From contig NZ_JH379027.1 in assembly GCF_000235505.1 (NCBI RefSeq), positions 2,462,170 through 2,526,169 on the forward strand: a DNA stretch of 64,000 bases. Reading direction: 5' to 3'. This stretch comes from Hungatella hathewayi WAL-18680. Lineage in GTDB: Bacteria; Bacillota; Clostridia; Lachnospirales; Lachnospiraceae. The position numbers and the translations under genes were made by a program. Positions 31,658 to 39,900 of this stretch are shown piece by piece. Below the pieces are notes generated by a model. That model saw only the letters and a program-made list of their open reading frames with translations. It was not told the DNA's origin and did no database searches. The number at the start of each line of letters is the position of its first letter. Position 1 is the stretch's first letter.

Positions 31658-32953
31658 ATGCATCGCTATCTCAGGAATTTAAGCCCTGCCAGGCTGGTTG
31701 TACTTGGATTTGCATCGGTAATTTTGCTAGGCGCCCTGCTTTTGTGGCTGCCGGTGTCCGCCAATGAGGGAGTCCGTGTGTCCTTTCTCGACGCGCTGTT
31801 TACTTCCACCAGCGCCGTCTGTGTCACCGGTCTGATTGCCATCGACACGGCGGAGCATTTCAATGTGTTTGGCAGGACGGTGGTGGCCCTGCTGATTCAG
31901 ATAGGCGGCCTGGGGGTTACCTGCGTGGGCGTAGCCTTTATCCTGTTTGCCGGGAAGAATATCGGCATCAAGGGCCGGGTGATTATCCGGGACACCATGA
32001 ACTTAAGGTCGGTGAAGGGCGCCATCAGTCTGGTGAAAGCCATTCTGTTTATGACACTCTGCTTTGAGCTGGCGGGGATGGCGCTCAGCTTTCTGGTGTT
32101 TGTGCAGGATTATCCGCCGTTGACGGCCCTCGGCATCAGCGCCTTTCACTCGGTGGCAGCGTTCAACAACTCGGGCTTTGACATATTAGGCGGCCTTAGG
32201 AACCTGATTCCTTACCAGGGCAACGTGCTCCTCAACCTGACAACCTGCGGGCTGATTATCTTTGGCGGCCTGGGCTTTCTGGTGATTAAGGAAGTGTGGG
32301 AGGTCCATTCCTGGAAGAAGTTTTCCTTACATACCAAGGTGGTTCTGGTGATGACGGTGACTCTTCTGGCCGCAGGCACCATCCTTTTGAAGCTTTCGGA
32401 GGACATCACCTGGCTGGGAGCATTTTTCCAGAGCACCTCCGCCAGGACAGCGGGATTTTCCACCTACCCCATCGGGGAGTTTACGGCGGCCGGTCTGTTT
32501 GTGCTGATAATCCTCATGTTTCTCGGTGCGTCACCGGGGTCCACCGGAGGCGGTATCAAGACCACCACCACCTTTGTCCTCTGGCGCAGCGTGCTGGGGG
32601 CGGCGACCAACCAGCGGTGCGGGGCATTTAAAAGAAGGATTCCCGACGAAATCGTGTCCCAGGCCTATATCATCACGGCCATCGCCGTGGCGGTGGTCTG
32701 CGTGCAGACGTACCTGATGTGCATCGTGGAGCCGGAATACAGTTTTCTCCAGCTGCTTTTTGAGGTCGTCAGCGCCTTTGGCACGGTGGGACTTTCCACA
32801 GGCATCACACCCCAATTGGGGGCATATGGGAAAATGATTTTGATACTGACCATGTTCATCGGCCGTCTGGGGCCGTTGACCATAGCGACCATCTGGACAT
32901 TCAAACCCATGGCTGGCGCCTGGTATTCGGAAGAAGATGTGACAATCGGTTAA
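31658..32953 (+). CDS. ktrB: Potassium uptake channel subunit, TrkH/KtrB family
   Basis: A 431-residue membrane protein with the four-fold M1-P-M2 layout of Ktr/Trk channels. Selectivity-loop-like segments are TSTSAVCVTGLIA, SVAAFNNSGFDILGG, TSARTAGFSTYP and SAFGTVGLSTGI. The PGSTGGGIKTTT segment is a family mark. The length suits KtrB better than TrkH. The next gene, 37 bases downstream, encodes the gating partner. It imports K+, probably coupled to Na+ or membrane potential. Confidence 0.92.
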   Translation: MHRYLRNLSPARLVVLGFASVILLGALLLWLPVSANEGVRVSFLDALFTSTSAVCVTGLIAIDTAEHFNVFGRTVVALLIQIGGLGVTCVGVAFILFAGKNIGIKGRVIIRDTMNLRSVKGAISLVKAILFMTLCFELAGMALSFLVFVQDYPPLTALGISAFHSVAAFNNSGFDILGGLRNLIPYQGNVLLNLTTCGLIIFGGLGFLVIKEVWEVHSWKKFSLHTKVVLVMTVTLLAAGTILLKLSEDITWLGAFFQSTSARTAGFSTYPIGEFTAAGLFVLIILMFLGASPGSTGGGIKTTTTFVLWRSVLGAATNQRCGAFKRRIPDEIVSQAYIITAIAVAVVCVQTYLMCIVEPEYSFLQLLFEVVSAFGTVGLSTGITPQLGAYGKMILILTMFIGRLGPLTIATIWTFKPMAGAWYSEEDVTIG

Positions 32954-32990
32954 AGATGGTGATAGAAGAAAAGAAGAGGGAGATCAGAAC

Positions 32991-33644
32991 ATGAGCAGAA
33001 AACAGGGTGGAATTGAATTTGGCATTATCGGTCTGGGGCGTTTTGGCTACGCGCTGGCGGCGTCTCTGGCGGAAGCCGGCCGGGAAGTGATGGTGATTGA
33101 CAATACTGAGAGTAAGGTAAAGCAAATCAGGAATCTGGTGGCGGAAGCATTTGTCGTCCAGGATTTGGAGCGGGAGACGCTGGAGAGTACGGGGATACAG
33201 AATTGTCAGACGGTGATCGTCTGCATCGGAGAGCAGATAGACAAGAGCATTTTGACAACACTGAACGTGATATCCATGGGCATCCCCCGTGTCATCGCCA
33301 AGGCCACCAGCCGGGACCAGGGCTGTGTGCTGGAGAAAATCGGGGCTGAGGTTGTCTACCCGGAGCGGGATTTGGCCCAGCGTCTGGCCATGCGCCTGAT
33401 ATCCCCCCACGCCCTGGATTTTATCCGGCTAAATGACGACATCACCGTCTCCGAGATTGTCCTGACCCCGGTTCTGACCGGCCAGACGGTCCAGGAGGCC
33501 GATTTGCGCCGCCGCTTTGCCTTAAACATCATCGCCCTGGAAAACGGAACCACCACCGAAATCGAGGTCCGCCCGGACTACCGGTTTGTCAGCGGGGACA
33601 TCATTGTGGTGATTGGAAAAAAAGGAGAATATCAGGCGGTTTGA
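32991..33644 (+). CDS. ktrA: Potassium uptake regulatory subunit, TrkA/KtrA family (RCK)
   Basis: A 217-residue cytosolic protein. The RCK_N Rossmann domain begins FGIIGLGRFGYALAASLAEAG (dinucleotide-binding GxGxxG) with VMVIDNTE as the acidic strand end. An RCK_C domain covers about 140-215. One RCK unit per chain is the KtrA form, which makes an octameric ring on KtrB and gates it by nucleotide and often c-di-AMP binding. The overlap of function with ktrB and the AGAGGGAGA site are clear. Confidence 0.93.
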   Translation: MSRKQGGIEFGIIGLGRFGYALAASLAEAGREVMVIDNTESKVKQIRNLVAEAFVVQDLERETLESTGIQNCQTVIVCIGEQIDKSILTTLNVISMGIPRVIAKATSRDQGCVLEKIGAEVVYPERDLAQRLAMRLISPHALDFIRLNDDITVSEIVLTPVLTGQTVQEADLRRRFALNIIALENGTTTEIEVRPDYRFVSGDIIVVIGKKGEYQAV

Positions 33645-33685
33645 GCAGTTTTTGTCGGAGGCATAAAAGAATGACTGGCCGGAAC

Positions 33686-33716
33686 TGGAATATTGTTTTA
33701 GAAAAATTTGCAAAAA
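33686..33716 (+). repeat. Left direct repeat of the AT-rich island
   Basis: 31 bases beginning TGGAATATTGTTTTAGAAAA; the right copy at 35041-35074 matches except for the lengths of two A runs. Confidence 0.85.
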
Positions 33717-33795
33717 TGTGGGGGTGCCAAGCATATGTTACATTGGCTGCATAGAACCTCTTATTATCCTTATGATGACTGCGATCTACCTTCCG

Positions 33796-34017
33796 TTATG
33801 GCGTGGCGTAAATGGCTTTATTAGTTTGTGCCAGAATACCCTGTTTCTTGAGGAAATGATAGAGACCAGGAGGGGAACGTTGATAGCCGCGTTGTCTGAG
33901 TTTGACCCAGAAAACAATCAGGCCGGCATGGGGATTACGTCTGCGCATATCAAAAATCAGCTTCCTTTCATCGGTAGTATGTTGATTGGGGTGATAATGA
34001 GGGTATCTGGAATGTTT
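33796..34017 (-). pseudogene. IS481-family transposase remnant
   Basis: The minus strand reads 73 residues and then a stop. The stretch includes YHPNQHT, LIFDMRRRNPHAGLIVFWVK and LRQRGYQRSPPGLYHFLKKQ, which match the conserved N-terminal helix-turn-helix region of IS481-type transposases. The start of the protein and the whole DDE catalytic core are missing, and a TAA follows ATP. It is an inactive fragment. A plus-strand frame of 121 codons covering the same bases (33718-34083) is the shadow of this remnant. Confidence 0.75.
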
Positions 34018-34039
34018 AGCACAAGTATATTTTTAGTGT

Positions 34040-34490
34040 TTAAAATATTTTTACTCCATTATAAGCCATTCCATCATTTATAGCCTCTTGAACGTTTGAG
34101 TAACCTAATTCTCTTGCTCTGTTATCATCATAAATTCTATTTCCTGACCAACTAACTTCCGCATAATTTACTTTTGCTGTTGCAGCAGCTTTTTTTCCTG
34201 CACCTGTCCAAGTTTCATAAACCTTATAAATAATCAGCAGAAAAATAAAAGGACTTATTATTAATTGTAAAATAGAAACTTCAATTATGTAATTTATTTT
34301 TTTCATTTTTAGATTTCTTAGAATTAAAATTATAAAAGGAATAAAAAATAATATGGCAGCCATTAAATTACCCTTTAAAACATCTCCTAGAATAATGGGC
34401 AATAACCACATCAAAACCATTAAAAACTTATTGAATCCACCTAAAGCATTATAACCTGTTTCTAATCCTATTTTTTTTAAAAAACTTCAT
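34040..34490 (-). CDS. Small membrane protein of the AT-rich island, frameshifted near its start
   Basis: The main frame (34420 to 34040) encodes 126 residues with two or three hydrophobic helices (MVLMWLLPIILGDVL, LMAAILFFIPFIILIL and IEVSILQLIISPFIFLLII) and a polar C-terminus with ELGYSNVQEAINDGMAYNG. An upstream ATG at 34490 reads MKFFKKNRIR and stops. Removing one A from the eight-A run (34471-34478 as T on the plus strand) gives MKFFKKIGLETGYNALGGFN joined to the main frame. No homologue is recognised. It is divergent from the XRE regulator with two operators between them, so co-regulation is likely. Confidence 0.55.
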
Positions 34491-34530
34491 AATCTCTCTA
34501 GTACCTCCATTATATATACTTGTGCTAATC

Positions 34531-34550
34531 ATACTTACGATAGTAAGTAT
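34531..34550. promoter_or_regulatory. Palindromic operator 1 of the island
   Basis: ATACTTAC-GATA-GTAAGTAT is a perfect 8-bp inverted repeat, 41 bases upstream of the membrane-protein start on the minus strand. It resembles operator 2. Confidence 0.65.
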
Positions 34551-34643
34551 AACATTTTAACAAAAAAAAATCTATGTATTTATGAAAATTTTATTATAAA
34601 ATAGGTATATTTTTTGTACCTTTATAGTTTGTACTGGCATTGA

Positions 34644-34663
34644 GTACCTACGATGGTAGGTAT
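34644..34663. promoter_or_regulatory. Palindromic operator 2 of the island
   Basis: GTACCTAC-GATG-GTAGGTAT has 7 of 8 symmetric positions, lies 65 bases before the regulator start and shares spacing, centre and the trailing AAC with operator 1. Confidence 0.65.
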
Positions 34664-34727
34664 AACTTTTTGATTGAATTAAATCTATAATTTTATGTAA
34701 AGATAATTATAGAAAGAAGGTACACAA

Positions 34728-34940
34728 ATGCCGTATGATTATAGTCCATTTTGGGAAACAATAAAAGAATTAAACATTTCTACCTATCAATTAATAAATA
34801 GAGGAGTGAACAAGAGAACTATACATAAGCTAAAACATGGAGAGGTACTAACAATTTTAACATTGGCACAACTCTGCTGTATCATTAAAGTACCAATTGA
34901 AAGAGTTGTAAGGATAAATATAGACCAAATGGATAATTAA
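34728..34940 (+). CDS. Small Cro/CI (XRE)-type transcriptional regulator
   Basis: A 70-residue helix-turn-helix protein, PFWETIKELNISTYQLINRG then KRTIHKLKHGEVLTILTLAQLC, the compact HTH_26-like type found in mobile elements. GAAAGAAGG precedes the ATG. It is the only intact gene with a clear function in the AT-rich island and is the natural candidate to bind the two operators upstream of it. Confidence 0.88.
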   Translation: MPYDYSPFWETIKELNISTYQLINRGVNKRTIHKLKHGEVLTILTLAQLCCIIKVPIERVVRINIDQMDN

Positions 34941-35040
34941 TCTGGTCTTTTAGTTTTCAGTAAATAAGAATAGTCTAATAAGAAATGGGTCCGCCCCCCC
35001 AACGTGACTTTGGGGTGGAATTTAATTTTACAAACGAGGA

Positions 35041-35074
35041 TGGAATATTGTTTTAGAAAAAATTTGCAAAAAAA
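35041..35074 (+). repeat. Right direct repeat of the AT-rich island
   Basis: 34 bases; repeats 33686-33716 with one extra A in one run and two in another. It ends four bases before the -35 box of the tRNA-Leu promoter. Confidence 0.85.
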
Positions 35075-35077
35075 CGC

Positions 35078-35106
35078 TTTACAAAAACGGAAGTTAATGA
35101 TAATAT
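35078..35106 (+). promoter_or_regulatory. Promoter of the tRNA-Leu pair
   Basis: TTTACA and TAATAT are 17 bases apart; TATAAT at 35104-35109 overlaps the same site. Confidence 0.65.
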
Positions 35107-35151
35107 AATCTAGGCTGTTTCAGAGGACTGAGAATTCTGAAGCACCGCAGC

Positions 35152-35235
35152 GCGGGAGTGCTGGAATTGGCAGACAGGCAAGACTAAGGATCTTGTGGGT
35201 GTATGCTCGTGTGGGTTCAAGTCCCATCTCCCGCA
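35152..35235 (+). tRNA. tRNA-Leu (AAG anticodon)
   Basis: An 84-base class II tRNA with acceptor GCGGGAG/CTCCCGC, anticodon stem CAAGA/TCTTG and loop CTAAGGA (anticodon AAG), a long variable arm and a T arm with GGTTCAAGTC. CCA is not encoded. Confidence 0.93.
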
Positions 35236-35239
35236 TGAT

Positions 35240-35323
35240 GCAGAAGTGGCGGAATTGGCAGACGCGCACGGTTCAGGTCCGTGTGGTGGTAACACCTTGA
35301 GGGTTCGACTCCCTTCTTCTGCA
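35240..35323 (+). tRNA. tRNA-Leu (CAG anticodon), copy 1
   Basis: An 84-base class II tRNA with acceptor GCAGAAG/CTTCTGC, anticodon stem CACGG/CCGTG with loop TTCAGGT, and variable arm GTGGTGGTAACACC. It begins four bases after the first tRNA-Leu. The same 84 bases recur at 41033-41116. Confidence 0.95.
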
Positions 35324-35328
35324 CGATG

Positions 35329-35368
35329 AGCTCAGACCTTTGAGCAATCAAAGGGACTGAGCTTTTTT
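35329..35368 (+). terminator. Terminator after the tRNA-Leu pair
   Basis: AGCTCAG and CCTTTG pair with CAAAGG and CTGAGCT, followed by six T residues. Only 29 bases separate it from the next start codon, and no separate promoter is seen there. Confidence 0.9.
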
Positions 35369-35397
35369 AGTGCGTAAAATTAAGACGGGAGGGTCTC

Positions 35398-36876
35398 ATG
35401 AAAAAAATAAACCAATGTGTAAAAAGAATCGGAGCCGCAGTCGTTCTCAGTGGGTGTCTGTTGTTGACCGGCTGTGGGGAGAAGAGTGGAACGGAGGCCG
35501 TGAAACTTGACAAGAACAAACCGGTGGACATTACGGTATGGCATTATTACAACGGCGCCCAGGAGGCAGCATTTGCCAGAATGGTGTCGGAGTTCAATGA
35601 CACGGTGGGAAAAGAGCAGGGCATCTATGTGGAGAGCCACAGCAAGGGCAATGTGACGGAGCTGGAGACGGCGGTACTGGCGGCCAGCCGGAAGGAAGTG
35701 GGCAGCGACGCCATGCCAAATCTCTTCTCCTCCTACGCCGATACGGCTTATGAGCTGGAGAAGGAGGGGGCGCTGGCAGATTTGGCTCCCTATTTTACGG
35801 CTGAGGAGCAGGCGGAATATTTGGATTCCTACATAGAGGAGGGGCGGATTGGTTTAAATGGAGAGTTAAAGATTTTCCCGATTGCCAAATCCACGGAAGT
35901 GCTGATGCTCAACAAGACAGTCTGGGATGAGTTCGCGGCGGACACGGGCGTGACGGAGGACAGTCTGAAGACAGTGGAGGGCATCACGGAGACAGCCGCC
36001 CTCTATTTTGACTGGACGGACGCCAAGACTCCGGATGTCCCCAATGACGGCAAAGCCTTTTATGGCCGTGACGCCATGGCGAACCTTTTTATCATCGGTT
36101 CCATGCAGCGTGGCGTGGAGCTTTTCCACGTGGAGAACGGGAAGGTGACACTGAACGTTGACAGGGATGTCTTTTATGAAATATGGCAGAATTATTACGT
36201 GCCGTATGTGAAGGGGTATTTCGGGGCCTATGGCAGATTCCGCTCGGATGACTTAAAGATTGGAGAACTGGCGGCCTACACCGGCTCTATCGCCTCCGCC
36301 GGCTATTTCCCGGACCAGACGGAGATTGGCGACAAGATTACCCCTATTGAGTGCCTGGTAATGCCGGCTCCCATATTTGAGGGAGCTGAGCCCTACATTA
36401 TCCAGCAGGGCGCCGGTATGGTTGTGGCAAAGGGAACGAAGGAGCAAGAGTACGCCTCCGTTGTATTTTTAAAATGGTTCACCGAGGCGGAGCGGAATAC
36501 GGAATTTGGCTGTACCTCCGGGTATATTCCGGTGAAGAAGGAGGCCAATAATAAAGAAACGCTGGACGCGGTGATTCAGGATAAAAACCTGGAGATGTCC
36601 ACCAAGGAGTACGACACGCTTCTGACTGCCTATGACATGGTGGCCACCAGCAATCTGTACACCAACAAGGCATTTGACGGCGGGGCAAAAGCCAGAAAAG
36701 TGCTGGAATACGGGCTGTCCGACAAGGCCGCGGCTGACAGGGAACAGGTGCTGCAGCTGCTGGAGGAGGGGAAGACTCTAGAGGAGGCGGCCGGCAGTTT
36801 TATTACGGAAGATGCGTTTAACGTATGGTTTGAGGAGATAAAGAAGGAACTGGAGTCCAGTGTGGCCCTTCCATAA
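35398..36876 (+). CDS. Extracellular solute-binding lipoprotein (ABC family 1 type)
   Basis: A 492-residue lipoprotein. The signal peptide ends in the lipobox LLTGC (Cys about residue 24). The mature part is a large periplasmic-binding-protein-like domain, beginning DITVWHYYNGAQEAAFARMV and holding the typical PNLFSSYADTAYELEKEGALADL and GAGMVVAKGTKEQEYASVVFLKWF segments. Such proteins usually deliver sugars or oligosaccharides to an ABC transporter, but no permease is adjacent. The next gene, 45 bases on, is a dCache sensor kinase, so a ligand-presenting role in signalling is inferred. Confidence 0.88.
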   Translation: MKKINQCVKRIGAAVVLSGCLLLTGCGEKSGTEAVKLDKNKPVDITVWHYYNGAQEAAFARMVSEFNDTVGKEQGIYVESHSKGNVTELETAVLAASRKEVGSDAMPNLFSSYADTAYELEKEGALADLAPYFTAEEQAEYLDSYIEEGRIGLNGELKIFPIAKSTEVLMLNKTVWDEFAADTGVTEDSLKTVEGITETAALYFDWTDAKTPDVPNDGKAFYGRDAMANLFIIGSMQRGVELFHVENGKVTLNVDRDVFYEIWQNYYVPYVKGYFGAYGRFRSDDLKIGELAAYTGSIASAGYFPDQTEIGDKITPIECLVMPAPIFEGAEPYIIQQGAGMVVAKGTKEQEYASVVFLKWFTEAERNTEFGCTSGYIPVKKEANNKETLDAVIQDKNLEMSTKEYDTLLTAYDMVATSNLYTNKAFDGGAKARKVLEYGLSDKAAADREQVLQLLEEGKTLEEAAGSFITEDAFNVWFEEIKKELESSVALP

Positions 36877-36921
36877 AGGGGAAGGAACCGGACATCATTC
36901 TGTTTGGAAGTAAGGGAACCT

Positions 36922-39900
36922 ATGTTGAAAAAAAAGACGATATTGAAAATGTTTCTAATCCCCCTGGCGATGGTCATGGTGGTGCAGGCCGCAATCTCTT
37001 ATGGCACCCTTGTGCTCAGCGGCATGAGCGGCTATTTAAACGACTATTCCGTGGGAATTATGGAACAGATTGTAAAAAACCGAAATCTGATACTTGAGAA
37101 TAATATGGTTCACCGCTGGTCTGACATCAGCGGTGAGAGCCAGGCCGCCAATGCTCTTCTGGAACGGATCATGGAGGAGCGGGAACTGGAGGCGGATACC
37201 TTTCTTGAGGATGAGAACGCAAAGCAGGAGTTTATGCAGGAAATGCTGACCCCTGTCCTTACCATGCTTCGAAGGAACGGAGTCAACGGCGCTTACCTGG
37301 TGCTGGCGGACGGCCTTCAGGAGGAGACGGATGAGGGATATAAATGCAGCGGTTTTTATTTCCGGGATTCGGATGCCTTTGCCAATCCCCAGGACTACTC
37401 GGACCTGTTGATGGAGAGAGGGGACTATGAGTTCTCCCACGAGTTAAAGATTCCCTTTGACACCATCTGGACGAAGAAATTCCGCTTTCAGAAGGAGGGC
37501 AGTCTGGATGCTGACAACTTTTTCTATCAGCCATACCGGGCGGCTCTTGACAATCCTGGGGCCAAGCCGGAGAATCTGGCTTACTGGGGAAAACTCTTCT
37601 GTCTGGAAGACAATATGGTCCGCGACAGCTACCACATGATTTCCTATTCCATGCCGTTGATCTCCCAGGAGGGAGAGGTCTACGGCGTTCTTGGAGTGGA
37701 GCTTTCGTCCGACGCGCTGGATACGCTGATTCCGAAGGAGGAGTTAAACCAGGGCAAGGAGAGCGGCTATATTCTGGCGGAATACGACGGGGAAGGCGGT
37801 CTGGTTCCCTTCTACACGAGAGGCTATGTGGCGGAGCGCAGCGCGAAGACGGGAGTGCCGCTGAATCTCAAGGAGACGGGATATCCCACCCTCCATCAGA
37901 TTGAGACGGAAGACGGTGCCAGGGACAGCAAAAGCTACTATGCCGATGTGGCGCCCTTCGCCATCTACAATATCAACACGCCCTTTGAGAACCATGGATG
38001 GGCCCTGATTGGCGTCCAGGAGAAATCGTCTCTGTTTGGAATCAGCAACCGCATCATGAAGAGCGTGTTGACGGCGGTTTTTGTGGCCCTTTTGTTTGGC
38101 ATCGTCAGCGTGTTCGTCCTTATGAAGCATTTGACGAAGCCCATCAGCGTTCTGGCGGACTGGATTCGAAAGGTCAGAAGAAATACGGTGCTGGACTACA
38201 AGAAGACAGACATTGTGGAGGTGGATGACCTCTACGAGGCGGTAAATGAGTTGACGGAACGGCAGAGAGCGGCGGAAAATGCCGCCCTGGAGGAGAAGGA
38301 GCGCTATCGTCTGGCCCTTCAGAGCAGTACCGATATTATATTCACTTACAATATCGACGAGGATACCATCGATGTCTACAATATCTCCGACGGCGGGAAG
38401 CGGGAGAGCCGTGAGGAGCATTTGACCAGAAGTGTTCTGGAAAATCTGGATATCCTGGAGGAGGACCGGCTGGCGCTGGAGCGGATTTTCACAAATCTGG
38501 AGCCGGAATTCAAGATTTCCTTCTGCTACTGCACCAAGAAAAATGGCTGGCAGTGGATGGAACTTTCTGGCAAAACCATCCTGGAGCGCTCCGGACGAAA
38601 GAGCAAGGCAATCGGAATCATCCGAAACATCAACGAGCAGAAGATGAGAGAGCAGCAGGCCAGCCGGGCGGCCCGGATTGACGCTGTCACCGGTCTGTAC
38701 CGGGAGGAGATTGGCCGCGAAATCATCCGCTCACAGATGGAGTTTGGAAAGCGGGGCTGTCTGGTTCTGCTGGATGTGGATGGCTTCGGGGATATCAACG
38801 AGCAGTATGGAATTGACTTTGGTGATGCCGTGCTGGAGGAGCTTGGCAGGATGATATCCCGCTTGCAGAAACAGTACCTCCAGGATGGGCTGACTTCGGT
38901 TTCCTACCGAGCCGGTGGGGACGAGATGGTTCTGTGGCTGTGCGGGTTTGACAGAGGGGAGACCCTGCAATTCCTGGGCAGTATGAAGGATATGATGAAG
39001 CAGTTTGACCAGGACGGGGATTTCGAACTCTCCGTCACGGCGGCTGCCATAGAGACAGGGGAGAAGGAGGCGCCGTTTGACCATCTCCTTGGGACACTCT
39101 GCGGTGTCATGGCCTATGCCAAGAAGCGTAGAGCCGGCCTTTGTACCTTTGCACAGGAGATTCCGGAGACGGAGCGTCTCGCGGAGAGTGGCGGAAAACG
39201 CCGCATCAATGAGATTGCAAGCACCGGGGATAACATGTCCCTGAATCTGGTGACCAGGGCCTTCAACCTGTTTGCCAGAGGCGGAAAGGCCGGCCCGGTT
39301 CTCGCCGTTCTCTTTGCGAAAATCGGGGAGCGCTACGGCGTTCAGGCCGTGTTTATGAGTGAGATACGCCTGGATTTCAACTCCTCCAACCTCTTCAGGC
39401 AGTGGCATGCGGGGGAGGAGATTCCTTATGACGGCGGGATTTATCACTTTAACGGGGAGGAACTGGCCGGATGCAGGGAGAAGCTGGCTTCAGGTCTGGT
39501 TACCTTTCATGGTGAGGAAGGCTTTGAGGAGGGAGAGAGAAGACTGCTTCACATCCGGGATGGATTTGCAGGGCTCAGCATTCCTCTGTATGATGGCGGG
39601 AAGCTGATGGGAGCTATCACGCTGATTGAGAAGGCGGCCGGCAGTCCTTTGGATGAGGCGGCGTATGCGGAACTTCAGGAGATTGCCAGAATCGTGGAGA
39701 CCAATGTGAACCGGGAGCGCTATGATTTGGCCAGCCGGGCCAAGAGCGAGTTCCTCTCCAGAATGTCCCATGAGATTCGGACGCCGATGAATGCGATTAT
39801 CGGCATGACCACCATCGCGCTGAAGGAGCAGGGACAGCCGGAGCAGGTGGAAGGCTGTCTTGTGAAGATTGAAGAGTCCTCCAAGTATCTGCTGAGTCTG

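Larger units (their letters stand above)
33686..35074. mobile_element. AT-rich island between direct repeats, containing an IS481 remnant and a small regulator
   Basis: About 1.35 kb sits between near-identical direct repeats (33686-33716 and 35041-35074). The content is an IS481-type transposase remnant, a frameshifted membrane-protein gene, two palindromic operators and an XRE-type regulator. Base composition over 34050-34980 is far more AT-rich than the surrounding core genes. The right repeat abuts a tRNA-Leu promoter. Insertion by an integrative event is inferred; no integrase is present, so it would be a decayed element or a passenger. Confidence 0.6.

Noticed and set aside
33718-34083. 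Plus-strand frame of 121 codons with GTG start in the AT-rich island
   Set aside because: The opposite strand encodes a recognisable IS481 transposase segment over the same bases, and no ribosome site precedes the GTG.
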